Program-made: the position numbers and the translations under genes
Assembly (NCBI GenBank): GCA_034440635.1
Contig: JAOTON010001692.1
Span: 62,001 to 126,000, forward strand
Length of the DNA stretch: 64,000 bases
Direction: 5' to 3'
Source of the DNA: Lepas anatifera
Lineage: Eukaryota; Arthropoda; Thecostraca; Lepadidae
Shown here: piece by piece, positions 45,845-55,155 of the stretch
Numbering within the stretch: the first letter of the stretch is position 1
How the letters are laid out: every line of letters begins with the position of its first letter
The notes under the pieces: generated by a model
What the model was told of the DNA's origin: nothing
Seen by the model: only the letters and a program-made list of their open reading frames with translations
Database searches by the model: none

Positions 45845-47227
45845 ATGGCGTGGGCGGAGCAGAAGCAGGCCCGGACGTTGTTAATCGGCGCGGTGATCGC
45901 GATGTGCAGCCACGCAGCGGCGCCGGCTTCCGTCGGCCGATCCATTAGTCGAGCCTCAGGCGACCGGATGTCCGCGGAGTCGCCGTCCCCAGTGTCGCAG
46001 ACAAAGACAGAGCTGGTGTCGGCTAGGCAGGCGCGCCTGCTCGGTGGCCTGTTCTCAATACCCTCGTGGACGCGTGGGCGGCGGCGGCGCGGCCCCGGGG
46101 GACGTGGTCCTGAAACGGTATTGACGCCGCCGCAGCCGCTGCTACCGCCGCGACCCGTCTCCAGGGGCGACTCGCCCCAGCCCAAGGCGCGCCTCATTCC
46201 AGTCACACGACAGCATGAGAAGCACCTACACCAGCACCACCACACGCACGTGTACGTGCGCCGTCCGGTCGCCCCCGTGGGATTCATCGCCGTCACTCCT
46301 GCGCATCAGCCAGCGCCACAGTTAAACACCGCCACCACACAGTGGCGCTGGGACAGCGCTGCGTCTGGCGCAGGTGTCGCCACTGTCGAACAGCCTCCCG
46401 CCCATCGGCACTGGAACTGGGGCCCTGTCGGCAGTGCTTCCGTCCTGGACGTCATCACCCTGGTGCGGCCGCCGCGCAGACCCGTGGTCGCCGCCGCAGC
46501 TGGCAGGTCACCCTCACAGTCCATTGTAACCGCCAACGGGCACAGAGGCTCTAACCAGACGCAGGTGCCAGGCACTGCGTCTGCCTCCAACAGCGTGTCG
46601 ACAGCGGCGACCACCAGCGCGGGCTGGTCTTTAGCTACGGTTGCCCCAGCTGCCGCCCAGTCCATCCCGGCCCAGTCTGTCGGCACCCAAACACCGAACG
46701 TGCTATTCTTGTCCACGGAAAAGCCGCGTTACTATTTCCCAGATCCAACTGTGTTGCCCCATGGGTCCACAGCGACGTCCACATCACCTTCTCCGACTGG
46801 TAGTCAAGCTTTCACCGAAAAACAAGAGCCTGTGGCTCCTCGACCAAAGCAAAGTACAAAATTAGGCAACACAAGTACGGCAAAGCTACCTAAAATTATA
46901 ACATCCACGACATCGAAGAGGCCTATCGTTTTAGATTTTAGACCGAAAAGGCCTAGTGTTTTCGATTTTAGACCTTCAAAGAAGCCTTCTTTATTTGTTA
47001 CAGAGAAGGTAGCTACTTCTGTCAAGCCACCCGATCATACATCTCCTATCAAACCTTACTTTCCTTCTGCTTCCCAGAGTGGAGCAAAAGAAAATGTGTT
47101 ACAGCTAGCTCCTGAAAGTGACAAATATACCACGCAACAGCCGGAGACAAGCACCGAGTTGGTTATCTGGACACCGGAGTCATTTACAGAGATTCTGCCG
47201 GGCTTCGATACCGTCACCCTGGTGTAG
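45845..47227 (+). CDS. predicted secreted Pro/Ser/Thr-rich protein, intronless, 460 aa
   Basis: I start at ATG 45845 (context GACCATGG); the frame is open a little upstream without an ATG. Residues 1-25 look like a signal peptide (charged start, then LLIGAVIAM and an Ala-rich end). The rest has no Cys. It has a basic stretch (GRRRRGP, possible furin-type site), a His-rich HQHHHTHVYV segment, a long Ala/Ser/Thr-rich middle and, at about residues 357-385, three related repeats (RPIVLDFRP, RPSVFDFRP, KPSLF). The end is acidic. GC content falls from the 5' to the 3' half. I recognise no family; an extracellular-matrix, cuticle or mucin-like role is conceivable. The polyadenylation signal follows at 47399. 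Confidence 0.65.
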   Translation: MAWAEQKQARTLLIGAVIAMCSHAAAPASVGRSISRASGDRMSAESPSPVSQTKTELVSARQARLLGGLFSIPSWTRGRRRRGPGGRGPETVLTPPQPLLPPRPVSRGDSPQPKARLIPVTRQHEKHLHQHHHTHVYVRRPVAPVGFIAVTPAHQPAPQLNTATTQWRWDSAASGAGVATVEQPPAHRHWNWGPVGSASVLDVITLVRPPRRPVVAAAAGRSPSQSIVTANGHRGSNQTQVPGTASASNSVSTAATTSAGWSLATVAPAAAQSIPAQSVGTQTPNVLFLSTEKPRYYFPDPTVLPHGSTATSTSPSPTGSQAFTEKQEPVAPRPKQSTKLGNTSTAKLPKIITSTTSKRPIVLDFRPKRPSVFDFRPSKKPSLFVTEKVATSVKPPDHTSPIKPYFPSASQSGAKENVLQLAPESDKYTTQQPETSTELVIWTPESFTEILPGFDTVTLV

Positions 47228-47398
47228 GGCGGACCAGTGTGCGTGCCGGCGCCTGACAGTGGTAATGTCACTGCCCTCATTTGCTCACCAGTGTAGGGTT
47301 GTGCGCTGGTAATAGTACATTGACGCTGGATACTCATCTATTGCCTCCATTCCTAAATGTGCACAATGTGTTGGCCAGTATGTTCTGAGTGTTACCGA

Positions 47399-47404
47399 AA
47401 TAAA
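47399..47404 (+). terminator. polyadenylation signal AATAAA
   Basis: AATAAA lies 172 bases after the stop of the 460-residue ORF, in AT-rich sequence that contrasts with the coding region. It supports this ORF being a real terminal exon. Confidence 0.6.
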
Positions 47405-47876
47405 AAAATATTTATTGATGAATTCATTCCATTGTTTTCCACTCGCTAAAGCACATATTTTGCAAACGGGTCTTAGGGCTTAGGACAACAGTTCAATATT
47501 TCCCCGAAAACTTAGTCATACCTATCTTTGTTTTGGTTCATATATTTTGCGAGCATCAGCTTTCGCATTTTCTTATCATTGCACAGTCAAATTCAGAAGG
47601 CCTTGCCAGGTACTGGCAAGTTCTGATAGTAATTTCTCACAAGAATCATAACAAAACTGTTTTGGGAAATCACTTGAGTCCCCTGCGCTGCCCCAGTGCC
47701 CCCTGCCCTCAGCTACAGATGAGCATAGGTGTGGGAGCGTCCAGAACATCGGGAGGGGCAAGGCGTATTTTGAAGTAATTTATCTTCAGTCTGTGCCATA
47801 AGGTCAATGGTCAAACTCTTGACCTTGGGCGGTGGGGGGGGGGTGGCATGCCTCCCTCTTCCTGTGCCTATGCAGA
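47405..47876. other. no gene recognised
   Basis: Intergenic-looking sequence without supported ORF or repeat. Confidence 0.35.
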
Positions 47877-48010
47877 GGGGGATGTTATTCCAGAGTCCAT
47901 GGGCGGCCGTCTAGGGCGCAGCAGTTTGAGCAGCACCCCTCCCGCCCACAGCGAGGCGGCGACCTCCCAGTACTATCCGCCCCTGTGCCCTGTGACAGTC
48001 ACAAGTGCTT
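47877..48010 (+). other. possible internal exon, unidentified
   Basis: After a pyrimidine-rich TGCCTATGCAG acceptor-like site, the frame reads GDVIPESMGGRLGRSSLSST followed by PPAHSEAATSQYYPP. This Ser/Pro/Tyr composition and GC-rich codon use are more gene-like than the surroundings. No donor is clear and I cannot name a family. Confidence 0.25.
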
Positions 48011-48270
48011 GTGCTTTTTTCCAAACATTTATTTCCAGAAACGCTTTACAGCAAATTACATTTGCTATCAGAGCTGCAAAAGATGGCATGACCAACGCAG
48101 GGTCAGAAAAAGAAGAACATAAGCCTGGTAAAAATTTACGTTTCAGGAGCCTCTCCTACCTTAGGAACAAATAAAAGGACTAACAAGCTGTTCAACCTCC
48201 TCCTCGAGTGAGACACAACAGTAGATAAGCAATGACTCAGGATCCAGATACATGTTCTACGAAGGTAATG

Positions 48271-48750
48271 CTACTTTGTATTGTGCTTGGCACCAGTACC
48301 ATCGATCACCGCTGCACATTTCTCGGTATCCATATCCAGTTTTAGTTTTACTTTGAAAGTATCGAATATAGGAGGTAACCTTGACCTTTGTATCATTAAT
48401 TTTGCGAGTATGATCATGTAATTGATCAAACTGTTTTGCGTGAAACCCGTTATATCATTTTGTAAATCCAAGCTGATTTCCAAACCAAAAATTTGGATAC
48501 AAATTTCTAAGGACGACCAAAACGGTCGAATCTTCAGACACTAAAAGTATTTGTGTTCAATTGTCTCTAAGTCCTGCTCGCAAAGATCACATAATGGACT
48601 GTTGCTAATGCTAAACCTGAAAAGTTGCAAAGTTGTTGAGCAGGTTCGAGTGATAATCTTATATTGAAGTACACAGCGTTTCGGCACTACATAGTGCAAG
48701 CCTAGTCGATGTACCTCCCTCTTGATAATCAAACCTGTATCCACCCCTGA
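48271..48750 (-). pseudogene. retrotransposon reverse transcriptase C-terminal end with zinc motif, decayed
   Basis: The minus strand encodes IKREVHRLGLHYVVPKRCVL and then SPLCDLCEQDLETIEHKYF. The latter is a C-x2-C...ET-x2-H motif of the zf-RVT kind that ends many non-LTR polymerases. After a stop, a further frame (48271-48483) gives NYMIILAKLMIQRSRLPP and TFKVKLKLDMDTEK, the usual tail of this group. No polymerase core remains nearby. Confidence 0.75.
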
Positions 48751-49419
48751 CTAACTTAACATGCGCCTTGCTGCGGGGTGGGAGGCAGGGCATTTTTTAA
48801 GGAAAAGTCAGTGGGGGCATTTCTTTTGCTGGCCCTTATAGTGTCTTCAAGGGGTCAAGACCCCATTTTGAGGGGTTTAATAAAACTTAGACGCGTTAGT
48901 GTTAAAAAACTGTTTCTCAATGTTTTAGTTATTCCATGTTTAGATATTATAGATGCTGCCCAGGGCTGCCAGGTTTTTTCAGCGGAAAAGGTCAAACCGA
49001 GTTAGAAAATGGCCAAAGAGGGGCAAAATTTTATTTACACAAAATAGCCAAATAAACACAACAGAAACCAGATTTTAGGCTAAAACGACCCCTAGCGGTA
49101 GTCATAAAACCACAAAAAAGCAACTTGTATCACCCTTTAAAACTAATTGTTGACAGTTTAATATTGACTTGACGCAATGTTTTTAGCACACTACCCATCT
49201 AATAGGAAGCCAGGGGTGCCCTTCCAACCCCGCGTGGCCATCGAATGATTTTAGCCACATAACCAGAACATTGTTTGGATCATCAATCACCCCCCTCCCC
49301 CACTTTTTTACCAATAATTTCCTGACCTCAGTCAAAATGGGAGCAAACCAGAAATTTGTATAACCAGCCGCTGTGGAAGGCAACGAGGAGCCCAAATTCG
49401 AAAAGTGTTTGGTACTAAC
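48751..49419. other. no gene recognised
   Basis: A TTAACATGCGCCTTG phrase near 48757 resembles a TTAA-element end, but no element body follows. The interval lies 3' of the candidate signal-peptide exon and may be its intron. Confidence 0.3.
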
Positions 49420-49538
49420 GTGGAAAGTTTGCTGTCAGCATCAGGTTGAAGTGTGGCTGGCCCCCTCACTTTTTTGCCGGAGGCGACGCTTATGTATGCT
49501 ACCACAACAATAATAGATAAAAAGGCTAAGCACTTCAT
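49420..49538 (-). CDS. possible first exon of a small secreted protein
   Basis: The minus strand starts MKCLAFLSIIVVVAYISVAS, a very good signal peptide, followed by a basic GKKVRGPATLQPDADSKLS. A GTTAGT donor-like site stands at 49419 downward, where composition changes. Without the donor the frame runs on to 49332. No next exon was identified. Signal-like strings also occur by chance, so this is tentative. Confidence 0.35.
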
Positions 49539-49609
49539 ACCGCCACACCAGCAACCAGTCTTACGAACTTTGACTAAACCGTGTCCCGTCTAATCCACAA
49601 ACAAGCTAT

Positions 49610-49981
49610 CAGTGGCGGATCCAGGGGGGGCAAAAGGCAATTGCCCCCCAAACGGAAAAGCTCGGGGCAAAACTATGTTTTGCCCCCAAAGCGATCGGCC
49701 TCCTTTTTCCCTCGACTCCTTTTAGCTTGTAAGCAAAATTTTGGGGCTTCAACTCTCAACTTCAAACAAAATTGAGAAGTTCATGTAAATATTGGGGCTT
49801 GGATAGGAAAAAATGTATCTTGAGCCCATGTTTTTGACCCTGTGACGTTTTTTTGCTTTTCGTCTCCAGTTCCCAAAATCCTACCGAAAAGGCATATTGT
49901 AGCGCAATTTTTACTGCGCGACTTTTTTGCTTTTCGACTTTGGTTTGCCCCTCCAAAACCAACCGGCTAGATCCGCCACTG
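49610..49981 (+). mobile_element. hAT-type MITE, 372 bp, perfect 8-bp target duplication
   Basis: It begins CAGTGGCGGATCCAGG and ends CTAGATCCGCCACTG, inverted with one substitution over the first ~14 bases. Both flanks are CAAGCTAT (49602-49609 and 49982-49989). The terminus is nearly that of the 6.3-kb element at 31027-37355 (CAGGGGCGGATCCAGG), so the two probably share a transposase. It has no coding capacity. Confidence 0.92.
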
Positions 49982-50022
49982 CAAGCTATGGACCAGTTTG
50001 TCGAAGTTCCAGAAAGCAAAGT

Positions 50023-50050
50023 AAATCAATCAATCAATCAATCAATCAAT
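50023..50050 (-). repeat. (AATC)n microsatellite, possible retrotransposon tail
   Basis: Seven AATC units followed by AATTTTTTATTTC. On the minus strand this reads GAAATAAAAAATT(GATT)n, a common 3' tail style of non-LTR elements. No polymerase sequence was recognised to its right. Confidence 0.6.
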
Positions 50051-50647
50051 TTTTTATTTCATTTTCCATATAGACAGGTGAAGAGAAGCAAAGGACATGA
50101 ACAGCAGATAAGAAACATGAGAGAGGCAAGCAATAGTCATACAGTACAGCACAAGGTGAGTATGTTGTGATATTAGTATGTTATGAGATTAGGACAAATA
50201 GTAATGCTGGTCAGTAGAAATAACACAAAAACAAAGCAGAAAAACAAAAAAGAGAAGCAATACAAAATAAAATGAGCAGACAGATCATCCAAAACGTGCC
50301 TAACAAAACAAATAAAATGACGGAAAAAACTAACCAATTATAATTATATGTTTGATTGAAGTTATGGGCCCACATATGTTTTTTTTGTCCATGTATGATG
50401 TATTATGATAGAATGATTGATGAGACCCTATGCTTCACCATCAACCAAGCACCAGCCTAGCCCGACGCCGGACTCGCCTCAGTCGGCCGGCGTGTGACAC
50501 GCGCAACACGCTACACTCCAAACAGACAATGTGTTAAACGCGGGCCCGCCTCGGCTCTCGCTGGCTGCTGCGGTATGAGGTGCTTTTCTTGGCTGCTGTG
50601 ATAAGCGGTGCTAGTGGGGCGGCTCACGACCAGGCAGGAGAGCTGCC
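50051..50647. other. no gene recognised; 3' of CTNNBL1
   Basis: AT-rich then GC-rich. The part next to 50647 would be the CTNNBL1 3' untranslated region. No clear polyadenylation signal was identified. Confidence 0.4.
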
Positions 50648-51674
50648 TCAGAACTTGTCCACCAGCTGCAGTATCCTCTGTTGTTCTGCCAGCCGCTGCT
50701 CCGAGCTCTCCCCCTCGCCCAGGTTACCCGCGTACTCTCTCATGATGTTCCGGATCGTCTTGACGGAAGCGTTCCTGATGTTCAGCATCTGCATGACCCG
50801 CTGCTTGATGGAGGTGGGGCCGGCGGCGCAGACCTCCACGATGATGAAGTCGACCAGCTGGAGGGTGAAGAGGCCGCCCTCCAGTCGACGCACGTACACC
50901 CCGCCACGGGTCAGGTCCGGCTCCCGCTCCAGCACGGCGTCAGTGGCGTACACCTTATCCAGGTACTTGAAGTGCAGCTCCATTAGCCTGTCGACTCTCT
51001 CGCAGTCGTTCCCGGTGAATTTGGAGATGATCCGCTGCCGCAGCTGGCCACGACAGTGACGCAGAAGTTACCACACAGGATCGACACCACGTGTTCTTCG
51101 TGCTCTTCAACGCTGAGACCTTTCCGCTTGTGCTTGCGCGGAGTGTGCATAAACAGGGGGGAAGAGAGTGCGCAGGCCGAGGATCTCCACCAGCTTGTTG
51201 CAGTTGTCGGCACCCGAGGGGCCGGAGGTGGCGTAGTTCAACACCTTTAACGCCCCGTTCCGCGATAGCTTCTTTTCTCTGAGCATGAGGTTCATCAGCT
51301 GGAGCCCACTCGCCCCTCAGGAAGCGCTCCTTGTTCTCCGCCACCAGCAGCACCGAGCAGAGCGCGTCGAACATGTTCTCCATGCACTCCTGCTCCTCCG
51401 AGGAGCTCGGGTCGTGGCGTTTGTAGTAGGCCAGCTGCTGCAGCAGGACGTCGATCCCCTCCAACTCCCCCAGCATCGTCCTGTTCTCCTCATGACTCTG
51501 CACCAGTACGGACAGCATCTCGCTGGCGTACAGCTTGTTGACGTCGAAGGGCGCCTTCCTCTGCAGCCCGGTCAGCAGCCTCAGCAGGCCCTGCTGGGCG
51601 GCCGGCAGGCAGGCCGCCGGCCGCAGCTCCGTCACGTTTTCTACTATGGCCAGCGCAAAATCAACAAAAATGGT
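50648..51674 (-). pseudogene. CTNNBL1: CTNNBL1 (beta-catenin-like protein 1) C-terminal exon with three frameshifts
   Basis: The minus strand matches about the last 340 residues of CTNNBL1 (family ~560). Blocks in order are ALAIVENVTELRP, AAQQGLL, PFDVNKLYASEMLSVLVQ, GELEGIDVLLQQL, NLMLREKKLSRNGALKVLNY, DNCNKLVEILGLRTLFP, HEEHVVSIL, RLMELHFKYLDK, VRRLEGGLFTLQ and ILQLVDKF-stop. CTNNBL1 is a nuclear armadillo-repeat protein that binds PRP19/CDC5L spliceosome subunits. An acceptor-like TTTCCTCATTTTTAG precedes the exon at 51675. Frameshifts lie near 51308 (one extra base), 51160 (a run of six G) and 51068 (one base missing). Without them the frame is open. It is either a pseudogene or a real gene with sequence errors; upstream exons were not found. 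Confidence 0.88.
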
Positions 51675-51757
51675 CTAAAAATGAGGAAACCACATTTTTC
51701 TTCACTTTGATGCGCTAGAAAAAGAAATATATCTTCTTTTCTACTAATTAAAGACGT

Positions 51758-51788
51758 CATCAACATAATAATTGTAATTATGTTGATG
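51758..51788. repeat. inverted repeat at the reverse-transcriptase truncation point
   Basis: CATCAACATAAT (51758-51769) and ATTATGTTGATG (51777-51788) are exact inverse copies with a 7-base loop. The right arm is coding sequence for the polymerase catalytic loop; the left arm lies outside it. Confidence 0.75.
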
Positions 51789-52686
51789 CCGTCCTTACAT
51801 TCTCAGCCCCCAGTGCTCATGACCTCCAAAATGTCGTAAATCAGAATCTCCCCAAAGTCACGGATTGGCTATCTTGTAACCGTCTCACTGTCAATGCAAA
51901 GAAATCTGCTTATCAATTATTTTCAAAATCATGTAATCATATAGATATAAGTATTTCGATCAACAATGAAAGGATAGCAAGACAACCAACTATTAAGTAT
52001 TTAGGCATTACAATCGATGAAAATTTCAAATGGGAACCACATATCAGGACTGTGGAAAACACTGTCGCCGCAACATCGGTTTCATTTCTCGTGTAAGTCA
52101 CATCCTTAAACCCTGTCATCTCCTTCTTCTGTATAATTCCCTTGTCCAGTCGCACCTAACATACGGTCTAGAAGTATGGGGATCAACGTTCTCTTCCAGA
52201 CTGCATCGATTAAACATCCTCCAGAAAAAAATAGTACGAATTATTGACCGTGCAGATCGTTTGGCCCCATCCACTCCGATCTTTAAAAAATACGATCTAA
52301 TTAAATTCAATGATCTTTGCAAGTTTGCCCAAATAAAAGTTCTCCACTCCTTCATAAATCAAACCCTTCCAGAACCAATAGCGTCAAAATTTGCCCTCTC
52401 TCCCCCTGTAAGGGAGAGAAGGGCAAGGCATACCAGACATTTTGATGTACCGTTCGCTGCATTTATTTACCGGAGGTTTACCCTGTTCCACTCAGCTCCC
52501 AGGCTGTGGAACGAAACCGTAGCATCAAACATAAGAGATATTAATGACGTACCTCGCAACAAAGTATTCTTTAAGAAAGTAATCAAGAAAATTTTTCTAA
52601 GCCAGTATCAGAGGTGCAGAAAGTATACTGGCTGTCACAAACTCAATGCGACATATGCCTCCTCTGTCACACAAAGCTGGAAATGA
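51776..52686 (+). pseudogene. 5'-truncated non-LTR reverse transcriptase, frameshifted
   Basis: The fragment opens at the polymerase active-site loop YVDAVLTFSAP (expected Y-x-D-D; the second Asp is lost). It continues LQNVVNQNLPKVTDWLSCNR, NAKKSAYQLF, KYLGITIDENFKWEPHI, then after a frameshift near 52040 gives NIGFISRVSHILKP, YGLEVWGS, LHRLNILQKKIVRIID and PRLWNETVA. That is the palm-thumb-C-terminal order of Jockey/CR1-like elements. Everything N-terminal to the catalytic loop is missing, as in normal 5' truncation. It cannot be functional. Confidence 0.88.
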
Positions 52687-53428
52687 TAATTTTATACTTG
52701 AATACTATTTCCAATATGCTGAATGTCATCTACCTGTCTCTTACTTTTTGCAACTGACAAGGTTCAAGCACCAAGCCATTACCGCATGAAAGTATTAAAC
52801 TGTGTTTTCATTTTTAGATCATGTTTATGTTTTGGAAGGAAAATTTCCAATTATGGATCATTGTTTTCAGTGCTGGGATCATAACTATTATTGGCAACTC
52901 TGACTGCAGTTTCCCCCCAATGACATGCATTTCCCTTTTTGAAGAAGTTTCCATTTTTGGAAGGAGTGTTTCCAATTATGGTACATTTCCCCATGATTAA
53001 ATGTGGCAATTATGAAAATTATTATTGGAAACTAATCTATAAATGGGAGCGTACACCTACACACAATTGGGAACCCTGATCACAGCTTCCCCCCCACCCC
53101 CCACTGAACTTCCATCTCACATATCAACAAAAGGGACAAAAATGTCAATGTCAACATAGGATTTGGATCTACCTAAAATGTGTTGGTAAAGTGGACCTTA
53201 GGTAGCATTTTTATAGCCAGATCAAATGCTTAAAATTTCCCCCAACACCTGATTATCACCTGCCTGGTCGTTCCTTCTTGCAGTAAAAACTCTGAGGCAA
53301 CTACCCTGCATAGATGTAAAATTATGTCTATTGGCCTAATAGGTACAGAGGTATTGGAAATCTCATACCAAAGAAAGATCCAGTGTATAAGTCAAAATCC
53401 TGCTTTAACTCCAGGCAGTTCAGGTCCT
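52687..53428. other. no gene recognised; part probably the retrotransposon 3' region
   Basis: Short phrases such as TTTCCAATTATGG recur between 52830 and 52980. No ORF is supported. Confidence 0.35.
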
Positions 53429-53465
53429 GTGTGTTGCTTACTACCACTGGTAGTAAGCAACACAC
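53429..53465. repeat. perfect odd palindrome, 18-bp arms, 1-base centre
   Basis: GTGTGTTGCTTACTACCA, then C, then its exact reverse complement. The size and one-base centre are the same as at 37426-37462, but the sequence is unrelated. Confidence 0.9.
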
Positions 53466-53469
53466 CCCC

Positions 53470-53594
53470 AACCAGCGTTTTTCAAAGTCTCTTTCTTTCT
53501 GAGATTTTCTGTGATTTTCTGAGATGAGAAGGGGGTCTACTAGGCCCCCCTCTAGTGCACGTTAGTGCCAGGCCCCTCTCCAGTGTGTGTTTTA
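53470..53594 (+). mobile_element. terminal fragment of a TTAA element like that ending at 45230
   Basis: 'tagtgcacgttagtgccaggcccctctccagtg' then TTTTAA matches 'actgcgcgttgacgccagacccctctccactg' then GTGTTAA at 45190-45230. The body was not recognised. Confidence 0.5.
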
Positions 53595-54472
53595 ACACTT
53601 TGTGGAGGACTGCCTGCACTTATCTCAGATATACCTAATAAATATGCCCTCAACAGAAGTAGCTTCCCACTTGTTCAAATTTTTTGGCAGGCTCTACATC
53701 ACACAAACATTGCGAACTTGTGTTGTCGCTGTTGCGTAGTTTAGGTAGAATTGCTGCCCAGCTATGTTTATTTCTTTCACTCATTTAGTACTTTTCCTAG
53801 TAGCTTTTAGGCGTACTTGATACCAAATTCAAAGAAATAGGGACCGCTAAATCGAAGATACTCAAACTTTAAATATTATTTAACCTGACAAAATGGACAG
53901 AAAAGTACTTGATAACGTATCTGCGTTATCTTTAATGCATTAAATATGCCCACAATCATGTATTTCTCGAAAAAATTGACTGTCACATTTCGGGCATCTA
54001 GGCGGCAACTTTCTGGCAACTACTAACAATCGGCGCCATTGGGCTGCATGTTAAAATCTGACAACTGTGACAGCGGTTTCCGGGTTTTCTGCAGCGGGGG
54101 TCTCTCGTTTTAGTAGAAACTGAACACAGTACCAATATTGTATCACTGATGGTACGCTGTGCAATTGAAGAACAGAGTTGCTAAATTAAAATATTCGCTA
54201 CACGCTTCATTCTGTATTTCGAAAATGTGTGGTTTGATTTTGAACCATACTGTCACGATCGCTATTTTGTCACACTTATGCACCTCAACTATCATAAATG
54301 TGTCACAAACTCCAGTAGCCGAGTTGGCAAGTTTCTGCACCTCTGGCCAGTATTGAGGCAAACCTTTGTCACTCAGCAATTCTAGATAACATCAAAATTT
54401 CACTCACTAGCCTTGTTCGTAGTGTCTCGACAGGCTACAAGTTTTGTCACTAACTTACCTGTCTTCAGCATA
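53595..54472. other. no gene recognised
   Basis: Ordinary AT-moderate sequence with short ORFs only. Confidence 0.4.
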
Positions 54473-54590
54473 TCTCTCTCTCTCTCTCCTCCTCCTCCTC
54501 CTCCTCCTCCTCCTCCTCCTCCTCCTCCTCCTCCTCCTCCTCCTCCTCCTCCTCCTCCTCCTCCTCCTCCTCCTCCTCCTCCTCCTCCTC
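54473..54590 (+). repeat. (TC)n then (TCC)n microsatellite
   Basis: A short TC run followed by about 100 bases of pure TCC/CCT. The poly-Pro, poly-Leu and poly-Arg ORFs are artefacts. Confidence 0.98.
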
Positions 54591-55155
54591 ACTTTCCTTC
54601 CCATCTGCTTCCCACTTTCCCCGCTCTCTATCACTCTCTCCTTAACCACCTTGGATGCCACAGTCATCGTGTGGTTGTGCGTATTTTGTTTTGCTCTTTG
54701 TCTTTTGTCCTGCACAAGGGATAGATATGTCTATGCGTCTTGTTTTAGCACAGGTGGTCCGCATGTCGGTTTTCATCCATGTGTGCTGTGGGAGAGTACC
54801 TCATGCGCCATGAACGCTTGGAGTTTTGTGTGCACTCACTGGTGTTACTAGTCTTATCAGTGCACATATGTACTGGTGATCACATGAAATGACATACTCA
54901 CCATTTCGGGATAAGGGGTGGGAGTCTGTGCACCGGTTGGAATGGCTCGCTGAGTGTCAAATCGTCTCTCACATCCATGGTTAGCAGGGGGCGACGTCAG
55001 GTTTCCCAAGCCTTCCCGTTTCATGCCGACCCTTCCAACACCATTGGTTTAAACACTGCCTGCAAAAATATGTCATCTATCTAAGCCTTCCAGCTTCCTG
55101 CGGCCTCTCGCCCCTGTCCGGGTGATTCCCGTCGCCCCTCCTTCAGCCCGCCAGA
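54591..55155. other. no gene recognised
   Basis: No supported ORF or repeat. Confidence 0.4.

Noticed and set aside
46306..46716. 136-codon minus-strand ORF (and 45799-46296 minus)
   Set aside because: They are shadows of the 460-residue plus-strand ORF; the plus strand has the signal peptide and the polyadenylation signal.
51285..51710. 141-codon plus-strand ORF (and 50580-51059 plus)
   Set aside because: They are antisense shadows of the conserved CTNNBL1 exon.
54413..54851. poly-Pro and poly-Leu ORFs
   Set aside because: They are products of the TCC microsatellite.
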